DNA from: JAVBLU01 sp031553225
GTDB taxonomy: Bacteria > Bacillota > Clostridia > Christensenellales > UBA1750
Direction: 5' to 3'
NCBI GenBank assembly: GCA_031553225.1
Contig: JAVBLU010000016.1
Span: 62,001 to 126,000, forward strand
Length of the DNA stretch: 64,000 nt
Positions 16,749 to 24,934 of this stretch are shown one piece after another. Every line of letters starts with the position of its first letter. The stretch's first letter is position 1. The translations under genes were made by a program, and so were the position numbers. Below the pieces are notes generated by a model. The model did not search any database, was not told the origin of the DNA, and saw only the letters and a list, made by a program, of their open reading frames with translations.

Positions 16749-18128
16749 TTGCGGCTCACCGGGCGGACCGGGCTGTTTCACGCACCCTTCTTTGCGGAGT
16801 TCTTCTATCTGGCGGTGCCCATCATCTTAACCAACCTGATGGGCTCCTCCCTGCACATCATCGACAACATCATGGTGGGCCGCCTGGGCGAAACCGAGCT
16901 GGCCGCCGTGGCGCAGGCCAACCAGCTGGCCTTCTTAACCCGCCTGTTTCTGTTTGGCGTGGCGTGCGGCTGCTCCATCTTCGCCTCGCAGTACTGGGGC
17001 AACCGCGACGTAACCGGCGTGCGGCGCACGCTGGGGGTGTCGCTGCTGTTCGCCCTGCCGCTGTGCGCCCTGGCCACGGGGCTGGCCCTGCTTGCCCCAA
17101 CGGCCGTGATGCGCGTGTTCTCGCCCGACCCGGCGGTAATCGCCCTGGGCGCTTCCTACCTGCGCACGGTGGGGCCGGGGTACGTGGCCATCGCCCTCTC
17201 CAACGTGCTGGGCGCGGCCAACCGCTCCACCGAGCGCGTGCGGCTGAACATGGCCGCCAGCATGAGCGCCATCGCCTGCAACACCTTCCTCAACTGGTGC
17301 TTCATCTTCGGCAACCTGGGCTTTCCGCGCATGGGGGTTCCGGGCGCGGCCCTGGCCACGGCCATCGCCGCGTATCTGGAGGCGGGCATTTTGCTTGTGT
17401 GGGCGTATGCGCGCCGCTATCCCTCCGCCGCCACCTTCCATCAGATGAAGCCGCCCTCCGCCGCCTTCGTGCGCCGCTTTCTAAAAGTGGCCGTGCCCGT
17501 CACGCTGAACGAGGGCGTTTGGGCGCTGGGCGTCTCCGCCATGGCCGCGGTGTACGGCCGCATGTCCACCCAAACCGTGGCCGCCATGAACGTGTTCGGC
17601 ACCGTGGAGCAGCTGTGCATGGCCGCGCTGTGGGGCACCATGAACGCCGCCGCGGTTATCGTTGGAAAGCGCGTGGGCGCGGACGAGGGCGAGGACGCCT
17701 ACCTATGCGGGCAGCGCATGCTCATCATCGGCGTGGCCATCGCCACGGTGATGGGCGTGGCGCTTCTGCTGCTGCGGCACCAGATCGTCTCCGTGTTCAA
17801 CATATCGCCCGAGGCCAAGGCCCTGGCCGTGGGCGTGATGGGCCTGGTGGTGTACTGCTACTGGGCCAAGGCCTTCAACGCTGTGAACATCGTGGGCATT
17901 TTGCGCGCCGGGGGCGACGCGGTGTTCTCCATGCTGCTGGACATTCTGGGCATGTGGCTCATCGGCGTGCCCCTGGCCGCCATGGGCGGACTGTACTTCC
18001 ACCTCGCCCTTCCGGCGGTGTACCTGATGCTGCAGCTGGACGAGGTGACCAAGTTCTTCATCGGGCTGTTCCGCTTCCGCTCCAAAAAATGGATTCGCAA
18101 TCTGGTAAAGGGGGACGCCCATGCTTGA
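16749..18128 (+). CDS. MATE family efflux transporter
   Basis: A 12-helix cation-coupled drug/toxin exporter of the MATE family (about 459 aa). Family segments include YLAVPIILTNLMGSSLHIID near the start, NIMVGRLGETELAAVA, and the mirrored second half beginning FLKVAVPVTLNEGVWALGVS. The start is uncertain: TTG at 16749 is preceded by GGAG at eight bases, whereas ATG at 16731 has no clear ribosome site. Its end overlaps the next gene by 8 bp, suggesting co-expression with the amino-acid kinase. The substrate cannot be inferred. Confidence 0.9.
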   Translation: MRLTGRTGLFHAPFFAEFFYLAVPIILTNLMGSSLHIIDNIMVGRLGETELAAVAQANQLAFLTRLFLFGVACGCSIFASQYWGNRDVTGVRRTLGVSLLFALPLCALATGLALLAPTAVMRVFSPDPAVIALGASYLRTVGPGYVAIALSNVLGAANRSTERVRLNMAASMSAIACNTFLNWCFIFGNLGFPRMGVPGAALATAIAAYLEAGILLVWAYARRYPSAATFHQMKPPSAAFVRRFLKVAVPVTLNEGVWALGVSAMAAVYGRMSTQTVAAMNVFGTVEQLCMAALWGTMNAAAVIVGKRVGADEGEDAYLCGQRMLIIGVAIATVMGVALLLLRHQIVSVFNISPEAKALAVGVMGLVVYCYWAKAFNAVNIVGILRAGGDAVFSMLLDILGMWLIGVPLAAMGGLYFHLALPAVYLMLQLDEVTKFFIGLFRFRSKKWIRNLVKGDAHA

Positions 18129-18951
18129 GGAGCGCATATCCCTGGTGGGCAAGATCGGCTCCATGGCCCTCATCCGCCGCGAGGACGAGGACATCGACTA
18201 CAACATCTTCGCCCGCCTGGGCGCGGAGCTTGCGCCCGGCATGATCTGGGTGACCTCCGGCGCCACGGAGATCGGCCGCCTGGACTACATGAAGCGCCAC
18301 GACGGGGCCGAGCTTTCCGGCGACAAGGACGAAGTGAAGACCGACTACGCCGCGCAGGGGCAGTCCATTTTGATGCAGAACTACCGCCAGTTCATCCGGC
18401 CCCAGTACTCCGTGCGGCAGGTGCTGGTGGAGCACCAGCATTTCAACGACCCGGAGAAGCGCGAGCACATACGCCGCCTGTTCCTGCGCGCCGCCGCGCA
18501 GGGGGCCATTCCGGTGGTGAACTACAACGACCCGGTGTCCTTTGAGGAGAACCGCAAGATGGAGCTGGCCGAGTACCTGCGCAGAAGCGGTTCGGCCGTT
18601 GAGTGCGTGGACAACGACGAAACCGCGGCCGTCATCTCCGGGCTTGTGGGCGCGAAGATGCTCGTCATTATGACCTCCGCCGAGGGCATCTATATGGACC
18701 CGGCCGACCCGCAGACGCTGGTGCGCGACGTGACGGGCAGGGACGCGCAGGACGTGCTTCAAAAAATCGCCGCCCTGCAGGAGCGCTGCCGGGGCGCTTC
18801 ACGCGCCGGGGCCGGCGGGGCGCGCGCTAAGTTGGAGTTTGTGAAGGAGCCCGTGCTGGCCGGCACAACCGTGGTGATCGGGCACGCGCGGCACCGCCTC
18901 TCGCAGCTGGTGAACGGCTTGGTTCCCTGCACGCGCATCGGCCTTATGTAG
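18121..18951 (+). CDS. amino-acid kinase family protein (glutamate 5-kinase-like)
   Basis: A 276-residue protein of the amino-acid kinase fold, which phosphorylates carboxylates, carbamate or UMP. Glycine-rich VGKIGSMALI near residue 9, VTSGATEIGRL near 44, VNYNDPVSFEE, and the nucleotide-binding VDNDETAAVISGLVGAKMLV (about 163-182) followed by IMTSAEGIYMDP give the family. It most resembles ProB but is short, lacks the C-terminal PUA domain, and has NYND where ProB has NEND, so proline biosynthesis is only one possibility; uridylate kinase-like or another specificity is also open. No proA is next to it. Confidence 0.7.
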   Translation: MLEERISLVGKIGSMALIRREDEDIDYNIFARLGAELAPGMIWVTSGATEIGRLDYMKRHDGAELSGDKDEVKTDYAAQGQSILMQNYRQFIRPQYSVRQVLVEHQHFNDPEKREHIRRLFLRAAAQGAIPVVNYNDPVSFEENRKMELAEYLRRSGSAVECVDNDETAAVISGLVGAKMLVIMTSAEGIYMDPADPQTLVRDVTGRDAQDVLQKIAALQERCRGASRAGAGGARAKLEFVKEPVLAGTTVVIGHARHRLSQLVNGLVPCTRIGLM

Positions 18952-19033
18952 CCGCTGCGGCTGCTAGCGCACGACGATTTGGTACATACTGCTGTTGCGA
19001 CCGACATATGCGAAAGATGAAAGGGGTAGACAC

Positions 19034-19567
19034 ATGGAACTGAAAGGATCGCGCACCGAGGCCAACCTAAACGCCGCCTTCGCCGGGGAAAGCATGGCCC
19101 GCAACAAGTACTCGTTCTACGCCTCCGCCGCCCGCAAGGAGGGCTTTGAGCAGCTGGCGTTCTTCTTTAACCAAACCGCCGACAACGAAAAGGAGCACGC
19201 CTCCATCTGGTTTAAGCATTTGGGCGGCATCGGCGCCACCGCGCAGAACCTGCTGGCCGCCGCAGAAGGCGAAAACTTTGAATGGACCCAGATGTACAAG
19301 GAGTTTGCCCAGGTGGCCAAGCAGGAGGGCTTTACCGACATCGCCCGCCAGTTTGAGCTGGTGGCCACCATCGAAAAGGAGCACGAGGAGCGCTACCGCG
19401 CCCTGCTGGCCAACGTGGAGCAGGGCCGCGTGTTCCAGCGCGGCAACGGCACCGTGTGGGTGTGCCGCGAGTGCGGTTTTACGCTGACCGGCGAGAAGCC
19501 CCCGCAGATATGCCCCGTTTGTGCCCACCCGCAGGCCTACTACGAAATGAAGGCAAGCAACTATTAG
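19034..19567 (+). CDS. rbr: rubrerythrin
   Basis: Rubrerythrin (177 aa) reduces hydrogen peroxide in the cytoplasm of anaerobes. The N-terminal ferritin-like four-helix bundle carries the di-iron ligands in EANLNAAFAGESMARNKYSF and EKEHASIWFKH, with a second ExxH set in TIEKEHEERY. The C-terminal rubredoxin-like domain has CREC (about 151-154) and CPVCAHP (about 164-170), which bind one iron. The ATG at 19034 follows AAAGGGG. It is followed by hsp33, another redox-stress gene. Confidence 0.95.
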   Translation: MELKGSRTEANLNAAFAGESMARNKYSFYASAARKEGFEQLAFFFNQTADNEKEHASIWFKHLGGIGATAQNLLAAAEGENFEWTQMYKEFAQVAKQEGFTDIARQFELVATIEKEHEERYRALLANVEQGRVFQRGNGTVWVCRECGFTLTGEKPPQICPVCAHPQAYYEMKASNY

Positions 19568-19586
19568 CGCGTGAGCGCCGCGCTTT

Positions 19587-19620
19587 GCAGGGGCCCGCGG
19601 CCAAGCCGCCGGGCCCCTGC
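19587..19620 (+). terminator. hairpin after rubrerythrin
   Basis: An 11-bp perfect stem GCAGGGGCCCG/CGGGCCCCTGC with a 12-base loop lies 20 bp after the rbr stop. No T-run follows, so it may be a weak terminator or an RNA-stabilising structure rather than a full stop. Confidence 0.45.
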
Positions 19621-19714
19621 CGCGTAAAAAGCGCGCGGCATGCGTTTGCGGCCTCGCCGGGTGCATCTTTTTTCCGGTATGCTGCGTCTATATAGAAGTA
19701 AGGAGAGAACAGCT

Positions 19715-20602
19715 TTGACGAACCCTTCTGCAATGGCCCGCGTAAGCGTTGCGGGCGGCGCGGCGCGCGCGCTGATTATGGACGGCACGGCCGTGTGCGA
19801 GCAGGCCAGAGCCCTGCACGGCGCGTCGCCTCTGGCGGCCGCGGCCCTTGGCCGCGCGCTGATGGGCGCGCTGATGCTGGGGGCCACCATGAAGGGCGAG
19901 CGCGAGCTGCTTACCCTGCAGATAAAGGGCGGCGGGCCCTTGGGGCAGATCGTGTGCACGGTGCGGCCCGGCGGCCTGGTGAAGGGGTTTTTGGAGCACC
20001 CCGAGGCTGAGCTTCCCCTGCGCCCGGACGGCAAGCTGGACGTGGGCGGGGGCGTGGGCATGCAGGGCATGCTCAGCGTTGTGCGCGACGAGGGACGGGG
20101 CGAGCCGTACGTGGGGCGCGTGCCCTTGGTGTCCGGCGAGGTGGCCGAGGACATCGCCGGGTACCTGCTCGCCTCCGAGCAGACGCCCTCCCTGGTCTCC
20201 CTTGGCGTGCTCACCCGCGCGGGCGCGGTGTCCTGCGCGGCGGGCGTGCTGTTTGCGCCGCTGCCCGGGTGCCCGCAGGATGTGATCGACGAGCTGGCCC
20301 GCTGCGCGCCGCTGCTGAGCAACGTGTCGCGCGCGCTATCCGACCTTGGTTCCCTTGAGGCGTTCGTCGCCTACGCGCTTACCGGCATCCCGCACGAGGT
20401 GCTCGCCATGGAACCCGCTTCGTTTTCCTGCGACTGCAGCCGCGAGCGGCTGGAGCGCGTGCTGCTGTCCCTGGGCGGGCGCGAGCTGGGCGAGCTGGCC
20501 GCCCGAAGCGAACCGACGCGCCTGCAGTGCCATTTCTGCCAGGCCGCCTACGAGTTTGCGCCGAACCAGATCGCCGCACTGATGCAAAGCGCCGGTGCGT
20601 GA
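19715..20602 (+). CDS. hslO: redox-regulated chaperone Hsp33
   Basis: Hsp33 (295 aa) is a holdase that unfolds and activates when its zinc cysteines are oxidised. The N-terminal domain contains LGRALMGALMLGATMKGERE and GGGPLGQIVCTVRPGGLVKGF. The C-terminal redox switch has the two cysteine pairs CDC (in FSCDCSRERL) and CHFC (in RLQCHFCQAAYEF). The start is taken as TTG at 19715 with AAGGAGAG eight bases upstream; a longer ATG frame has no ribosome site. Next to rubrerythrin, it forms a small oxidative-stress neighbourhood. Confidence 0.93.
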   Translation: MTNPSAMARVSVAGGAARALIMDGTAVCEQARALHGASPLAAAALGRALMGALMLGATMKGERELLTLQIKGGGPLGQIVCTVRPGGLVKGFLEHPEAELPLRPDGKLDVGGGVGMQGMLSVVRDEGRGEPYVGRVPLVSGEVAEDIAGYLLASEQTPSLVSLGVLTRAGAVSCAAGVLFAPLPGCPQDVIDELARCAPLLSNVSRALSDLGSLEAFVAYALTGIPHEVLAMEPASFSCDCSRERLERVLLSLGGRELGELAARSEPTRLQCHFCQAAYEFAPNQIAALMQSAGA

Positions 20603-20626
20603 ATCGTTCCCCTAAGGAGAGATGAT

Positions 20627-21997
20627 ATGCCCATGAGGTCCGCCGTTTACCGCGCATTGGCGCTTGCGCTGCTGCCGCTTTTTCTGTTTGCCTCCTGCCG
20701 CGCGCGCCCGCCGCGGCCGGACGTGTCCGCGCCGCCCATGGAGCTCACCTCGCCGGAGCCCGCCGCGTCGGCCGCGCCGGATAGCACGCCCGCGCCCGGC
20801 GCAACGGCGGTGGTCGGCCCCGGCCTTGCCACGCCCGCGCCCGGCACACAAAGCGCCTTGCCCGGCACGCCGACCGCGCCCGGCACCGCTTCCGCGCTGC
20901 CCACGCCCCCGGCCCCGCCCACCTATGTGGTGGAGGGCGCAAGCTGGCAGTCCAGCCAATACGTGCCCAACTCGATCCGCCTGACCGCCGGCGACGCGCT
21001 GGCCCTGGTGGAGGTGCGTACCAAGCGCTCGGGCGAACCCAACATCCGCATAAAAACCGATTCGGGTATGCTCTCTGCCAAGGTGGTGGAGCAGGCCGCC
21101 AAGGACGATACCGGCACGCTCTATGCCATGTGGTTCGTGGTGACCGGAGCCACCGGGTCCGTGCAGGTCGTGGACGCGGACAAACCGGACGTCTCCCTGC
21201 GCGGGCTGGACGCGCCCGGCTCCGTTAAGGTGCAGGCCTATGACTCCTTCTTTGGCGAGGTGATCGACTACCGCCCCAGCAAGACCGGCGGGGACATCCG
21301 CATGTGCGACGCGCTGCAGCACGCCTCGTTTCCGGTTTTGCCCCAGCAGCTGCGCGTATCCGCCGCGCAGACGATCACCAGCCGCTCCTTCCGCGTTTCC
21401 CGATTCGCGGCCTGCGACGTGGCCATGGACCAGGATCCGCGCAGGGATTTTTACGACCTGATGGGCCGGCATGACCCTGTGGACACGGACGAGGGCTATT
21501 CCTTCATCAGCTCCGCCAACGGCTACACCATCGTCATTCAGGCGTACAAGAACAAGAAAGTGAGCGAGCTCAACGGCGCGCAGCTCGTCACGGCGGACGC
21601 GCCCGGCCAGATGGCCGTTCTCGTGTGCATGCTGGCGGAAAAATGGAACTTTGAGGTGTCCGGCGACGACGACGCGCCCTACCCCGGGCCCAAGGGCAAC
21701 GTATCCCTCACGAACGTGTCCACCTCCGAGACCGTGACCATAGACGGCAAAGTGAACGTGGCGCAGCCGCAGCACGCCCTCATCAACCTGCACTTTGCCG
21801 CAACCAGCGATTCCGTTTTGAAGGCCGCCATGGACAAGTGGAGCGACGCGCGCCTGCTCACCGCGTCCGGCCGCAGCGTCGGCCCCATCAGTGTGGATAA
21901 GGCGAACGGCATCATCACCTTCGACGCCCAGGCCTTCTCCACCTATCCCGACACCCTGTCCTGGTTCGGCAAGAAGCTCCCCATTCCCCTGCCGTAG
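20627..21997 (+). CDS. lipoprotein of unknown function
   Basis: A 456-residue secreted lipoprotein. Residues 9-23 are a hydrophobic signal ending in the lipobox FASC with C24 as the acylation site. Residues 25-105 are a Pro/Ala/Thr/Ser-rich tether that would span the cell wall. The rest (about 110-456) is a globular extracellular part with no motif that I recognise; it has segments such as NIRIKTDSGMLSAKVVEQAA and QALINLHF-type beta-strands, and looks like two or three beta domains. AAGGAGAG precedes the ATG. It is followed by a terminator, so it may be transcribed with hsp33 or alone. Confidence 0.75.
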   Translation: MPMRSAVYRALALALLPLFLFASCRARPPRPDVSAPPMELTSPEPAASAAPDSTPAPGATAVVGPGLATPAPGTQSALPGTPTAPGTASALPTPPAPPTYVVEGASWQSSQYVPNSIRLTAGDALALVEVRTKRSGEPNIRIKTDSGMLSAKVVEQAAKDDTGTLYAMWFVVTGATGSVQVVDADKPDVSLRGLDAPGSVKVQAYDSFFGEVIDYRPSKTGGDIRMCDALQHASFPVLPQQLRVSAAQTITSRSFRVSRFAACDVAMDQDPRRDFYDLMGRHDPVDTDEGYSFISSANGYTIVIQAYKNKKVSELNGAQLVTADAPGQMAVLVCMLAEKWNFEVSGDDDAPYPGPKGNVSLTNVSTSETVTIDGKVNVAQPQHALINLHFAATSDSVLKAAMDKWSDARLLTASGRSVGPISVDKANGIITFDAQAFSTYPDTLSWFGKKLPIPLP

Positions 21998-22035
21998 GCG
22001 CGGCGGCAGCCCGACCGCGCAAGAAGACAAAAAAT

Positions 22036-22073
22036 GGAGCCGGAAGCTTACGAAAGCGCCGGTTCCTTTTGTT
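22036..22073 (+). terminator. terminator after the lipoprotein gene
   Basis: A GGAGCCGG/CCGGTTCC stem (one G-T pair) with a second short stem inside, followed by TTTTGTTTG, about 40 bp after the stop codon. A plausible intrinsic terminator. Confidence 0.65.
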
Positions 22074-22143
22074 TGCCATGCGCGCTTTCGCGTGTGCGCG
22101 CCGTGTCGATGTATTTCGCGTTTATTCATGGTCGGCTTGTACG

Positions 22144-22172
22144 CACCATGTTTGTCCGTTCGACATATCATG
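22144..22172 (+). promoter_or_regulatory. possible sigma-K-like sporulation promoter
   Basis: CACC (22144-22147), 16 bp, then CATATCATG (22164-22172), against the sigma-K consensus mACm-N16-CATAnnnTA, one mismatch in the -10. It precedes the 221-residue gene by about 70 bp. No vegetative promoter of comparable quality is visible there. It is a short match and could be chance. Confidence 0.3.
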
Positions 22173-22242
22173 CTACGGAAGAGGCAAGAAACAGCAGCGC
22201 CTCATCACGAAACGTGATTTTATTCGAGGAGGACACATCTCA

Positions 22243-22908
22243 ATGAGTCAACCCGCCATGATGCCCAAACCCCTTACCGCCGCCGCTCCCGCGAACACCG
22301 TGCGCATCAGCCCCACCGAACAGGTCAGCCTGCCCAACGTGTTCGATATCGTTTGCATCGAAGTTCCCGTCGTTTTGAACAACGGCATCGACGAGCGCCC
22401 TGTGGCCACCTACACCCTGCAGCTGCAGAACATGCGCCCGGCCATGCTGACCCCGCCCTTCGTCTTTGATTCCTGCGCCGTGCCCTCCGCGCTGGGCACG
22501 GTCAGCAATCTGACGATCACCCCCCGCCAGCTGCCCTTCCAGCGCGTGCAGATGGACGTGGACATTCCCCTCATCATCTACTTCACCGACGCCCTGGGCA
22601 ACCGCGGCGCGGCCGACGCCGTGGTGACCGTCCACGAGGACTTTATCACCCCCACGCCCAACCAGTCCATCTTCCCGGCCGTGTTCGAGGTGATGGTCGG
22701 CGCCGAGTGCCTGGGCGGCAGCTTCCTGGATATGACCACCCTGCAGGTGCAGCTGTGCGTCGCCGTGCTCGTCAAGCTGGTCTCCGAGCAGCTCATCCGC
22801 GTGGTTACGGCCGGCAACTGCCCCATCAACGCCATTGAACACACCGAGGACCAGAGCTGCGAGGAGTTCTTCGCCCAGGACCTCTACCCCTCCATCAACA
22901 ACGGTTAA
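22243..22908 (+). CDS. conserved hypothetical protein (221 aa)
   Basis: No family was recognised. The protein has no signal peptide or membrane helix. It has a short Pro/Ala lead (MSQPAMMPKPLTAAAPAN) and then about 190 residues of alternating hydrophobic beta-strand pattern, e.g. NVFDIVCIEVPVVLNNGIDE and VQMDVDIPLIIYFTDALGN, with five cysteines, two of them in the C-terminal third. The composition would suit a structural protein such as a spore-coat or SPOCS/DUF3794-like shell component, and a sigma-K-like site lies upstream; both are inferences. GAGGAGG is well placed before the ATG. It is flanked by terminators and so is probably a single-gene transcript. Confidence 0.6.
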   Translation: MSQPAMMPKPLTAAAPANTVRISPTEQVSLPNVFDIVCIEVPVVLNNGIDERPVATYTLQLQNMRPAMLTPPFVFDSCAVPSALGTVSNLTITPRQLPFQRVQMDVDIPLIIYFTDALGNRGAADAVVTVHEDFITPTPNQSIFPAVFEVMVGAECLGGSFLDMTTLQVQLCVAVLVKLVSEQLIRVVTAGNCPINAIEHTEDQSCEEFFAQDLYPSINNG

Positions 22909-22934
22909 TACAAAGCTTTATAACAAAACCAAAG

Positions 22935-22977
22935 TGCCGGACGGCCGCGCGGATGACACCGCGGCGACCGTCCGGCA
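22935..22977 (+). terminator. terminator-like hairpin after the 221-aa gene
   Basis: A TGCCGGACGG/CCGTCCGGCA 10-bp stem with a further CCGCG/CGCGG pairing inside, 26 bp after the stop. The tail TTGCCGTTT is only weakly U-rich. The same stem core recurs at 56457-56498. Confidence 0.55.
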
Positions 22978-23057
22978 TTGCCGTTTGCGCATCAAGCCGC
23001 CGGGCGCGGCTTCCCTTCATCATGCGCGGCTCCTTTGCGCAAGCAATCGGCCCCGTC

Positions 23058-23321
23058 CTACACACGCTCCTGAAGCGTTACGTGTACGCAGTCGCCCGGC
23101 TGTTTGCCGATGGCCGCGCGGATCTCCTTGCGCAGCCCGATGATGTGCTCGGGCGTGCCCATGCGGCACACCTGGCCGTCGTAGGGGTGTCCGTCGAAGG
23201 TGGCGTGCACGGACACGCGGCCGCGGCCGAACACCTGCTTCACGTCGAAAGGCACGCACACGTACGCACCGTCCATGTCGGGCACCTTCATGATCACCGC
23301 GTCAAACTCATACACAGGCAT
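23058..23321 (-). CDS. DUF1905 domain-containing protein
   Basis: An 87-residue protein of the DUF1905 family of unknown function. The family pattern is visible: MPVYEFDAVIMKVPDMDGAY, then VCVPFDVKQVFGRGRVSVHA, TFDGHPYDGQVCRMG, and the C-terminal HIIGLRKEIRAAIGKQPGD. It is full length for the stand-alone version, which in other species is sometimes fused to YdeI-like domains. AGGAGG lies nine bases before the ATG at 23321 and a near-consensus promoter lies directly upstream; an in-frame 29-residue extension would cross that promoter. Confidence 0.85.
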   Translation of the reverse strand: MPVYEFDAVIMKVPDMDGAYVCVPFDVKQVFGRGRVSVHATFDGHPYDGQVCRMGTPEHIIGLRKEIRAAIGKQPGDCVHVTLQERV

Positions 23322-23340
23322 GCGCCGCCTCCTTTTGTGC

Positions 23341-23369
23341 AGCATACGGCCGGCCGCTGTTCCTGTCAA
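23341..23369 (-). promoter_or_regulatory. sigma-A promoter of the DUF1905 gene
   Basis: Minus strand: TTGACA (23364-23369), 17 bp, TATGCT (23341-23346). The -35 and spacing are perfect, and the -10 ends 19 bp before the ATG, leaving a very short leader. Confidence 0.75.
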
Positions 23370-23514
23370 GCGGTTTGTTCGGCGCGAGTGTGCGCAAGAT
23401 AATACCATTATGGTGGCGCCGGGCGGTGTGGCGCGCGTTTTGGCGCGCGCGCGACTCGTTTTTGTGGGAACTTGCGCACTTGTGCGCCTGCCTTGCCCAG
23501 ATTGCCGCGAAGCC

Positions 23515-23543
23515 TTGCGAGCCGGGGGTTTGCGACGTACAAT
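23515..23543 (+). promoter_or_regulatory. sigma-A promoter of the URO-D-like gene
   Basis: TTGCGA (23515-23520), 17 bp, TACAAT (23538-23543). The -10 ends 32 bp before the ATG at 23576, so the leader is short. It faces away from the DUF1905 promoter. Confidence 0.6.
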
Positions 23544-23575
23544 GTGGCCCAGAAGCTTTGCGGAGGCGATGGAGC

Positions 23576-24631
23576 ATGCCCTTTGAACAGATGACGCCCC
23601 TTGAGCGCGTTGCGGCGACCCTCTCGCACAGGGAGGCCGACCGCGTGCCCGTGTACCCCCTGCTCAACGGTGCGTCCCGCCGCTTGGTCGGCGCGTCCTA
23701 CAAGGACTGGGCGCAGGACGCCGAACTTACGGCCGAGGCATATGAGCGCGTTACCAAGGAGTTTGCCCTGGACTGCGCCGTCACCCTGACGGATCTGTCC
23801 GTTGAGGCGGCCGACTTTGGCCAGCAGCTCGTGTATCCGGATAACGACGCCGCGCACCCGGATTTTCACAACCATCTGATTAAGGACAGCGCAGGATTTT
23901 CCCGGCTGGAGCCGATCAACCCGCGCAAAACCAGGCGCATGAGCACGCACATCGCCCTGTGCGACAAGCTGATGAAGCGCATCGGCAGCCACACGCCCGT
24001 GGTGGCCTTCGTATTCGGCCCCTTAGGCGTCGCTTCCATGCTGCGCGGCCAGGCCGAGCTGTACCTGGACATTATGGACGACCCGGACGCCGTCCACGCC
24101 GGGCTGCGCGCCATCACCGACACGCTGCTTCAGCTGTGCGACGCCTTGATGGAGACCGGCGTGCACGCCGTCATGCTCGACACGCTTTTTTCCTCCCAGT
24201 CCATTATGTCCAAGGCCATGTGGCGCGACATGGAGGCGCCCTACGTGCGCGAGCTGGCCGAGCGAATCCATCAAAAGGGCTGTATGGTGATGATTCACAA
24301 CTGCGGCAAGGGTATCTATTTCGACGCGCAGATCGAGGCCATGAAGCCCGAGGCGATCTCCTTTTTGCATTTGCCCGACGACTGCAGAACCGGCGAGGAG
24401 CTCAAAAGCAGGTACGGCCACAAAACTACGCTGATCGGCCACGTGGACCCGACGTGGTGCGTCGCCGCCTCCGACGAGGAGGTGCGCGCCGAGTGCCGCC
24501 GCCAGCTGGACCTGTACAAAAAGGGCGGCGGCTACGTGCTCGCCACCGGCTGCGAATACCCCGCCAGCGCGGACTTCCGCGCTGCGCGCATCCTTGTGGA
24601 GATGGCCCGCAGCTACGGGAAGTACGCGTAG
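23576..24631 (+). CDS. uroporphyrinogen decarboxylase-family protein (MtaA/MtbA-like corrinoid methyltransferase)
   Basis: A 351-residue TIM-barrel protein of the URO-D superfamily. It begins MTPLERVAATLSHREADRVP like the family. True HemE arginines are not evident; instead the zinc-thiolate pattern of methylcobamide:thiol methyltransferases is present: H241-x-C243 (in MVMIHNCGKG) and C326 (in VLATGCEYPA). It therefore more likely transfers a methyl group between a corrinoid protein and a thiol or tetrahydrofolate than makes haem. No corrinoid-binding partner gene is adjacent, and the methyl donor is unknown. The start at 23576 is behind CGGAGG and consistent with the promoter. Confidence 0.82.
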   Translation: MPFEQMTPLERVAATLSHREADRVPVYPLLNGASRRLVGASYKDWAQDAELTAEAYERVTKEFALDCAVTLTDLSVEAADFGQQLVYPDNDAAHPDFHNHLIKDSAGFSRLEPINPRKTRRMSTHIALCDKLMKRIGSHTPVVAFVFGPLGVASMLRGQAELYLDIMDDPDAVHAGLRAITDTLLQLCDALMETGVHAVMLDTLFSSQSIMSKAMWRDMEAPYVRELAERIHQKGCMVMIHNCGKGIYFDAQIEAMKPEAISFLHLPDDCRTGEELKSRYGHKTTLIGHVDPTWCVAASDEEVRAECRRQLDLYKKGGGYVLATGCEYPASADFRAARILVEMARSYGKYA

Positions 24632-24934
24632 CAACGGCGCGGCGCTGCGCCCGACCTCAGCAAGAGCCCGTGGCCGGAAGGTTTTGCGGGAACGAGGAAG
24701 TATGTACAACCGGGTCGCTCATTGTTGCGCCGCGCTTTGTGCATAAGCTCCATTGCGGCGGGCATTGCGGTTGTGTGCCGGGCCCCATCAGGCGCCCCCG
24801 ACAACCCACAGCGTGGGAAACGGGGCGCCTGTTTCGTGATCATGAATTTCAGAATCTGGACTTTTGGTGGATTGCTGCTAGAATAGACTAACGCAGATTG
24901 CATAAATCATCTTCATTGTTGAGGCGGTGCGTTT
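24632..24934. other. intergenic region at the edge of the AT-rich patch
   Basis: Three hundred bases with no gene seen. It carries a terminator at 24789-24834. After about 24840 the base composition turns AT-rich and stays so through the next gene. A TAGAAT hexamer at 24880-24885 could be a -10 element, but no good -35 accompanies it. Confidence 0.6.
24789..24834 (+). terminator. rho-independent terminator
   Basis: A CAGGCGCCCC/GGGGCGCCTG 10-bp stem enclosing a second hairpin (CCCACAGCGTGGG), followed by TTTCG. It lies about 160 bp past the URO-D-family gene and just before the composition shift. Confidence 0.7.

Noticed and set aside
19640..19715. The upstream ATG at 19640 as the start of hsp33
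   Set aside because: The 25 extra codons are Arg-rich, have no ribosome site, and overlap the likely promoter region, whereas TTG at 19715 has AAGGAGAG at eight bases.
20612..22171. A 519-codon minus-strand frame opposite the lipoprotein gene
   Set aside because: It is a by-product of GC-rich codon bias. The sense strand has a signal peptide, lipobox and ribosome site; the antisense frame has none and reads as low-complexity Gly/His/Arg.
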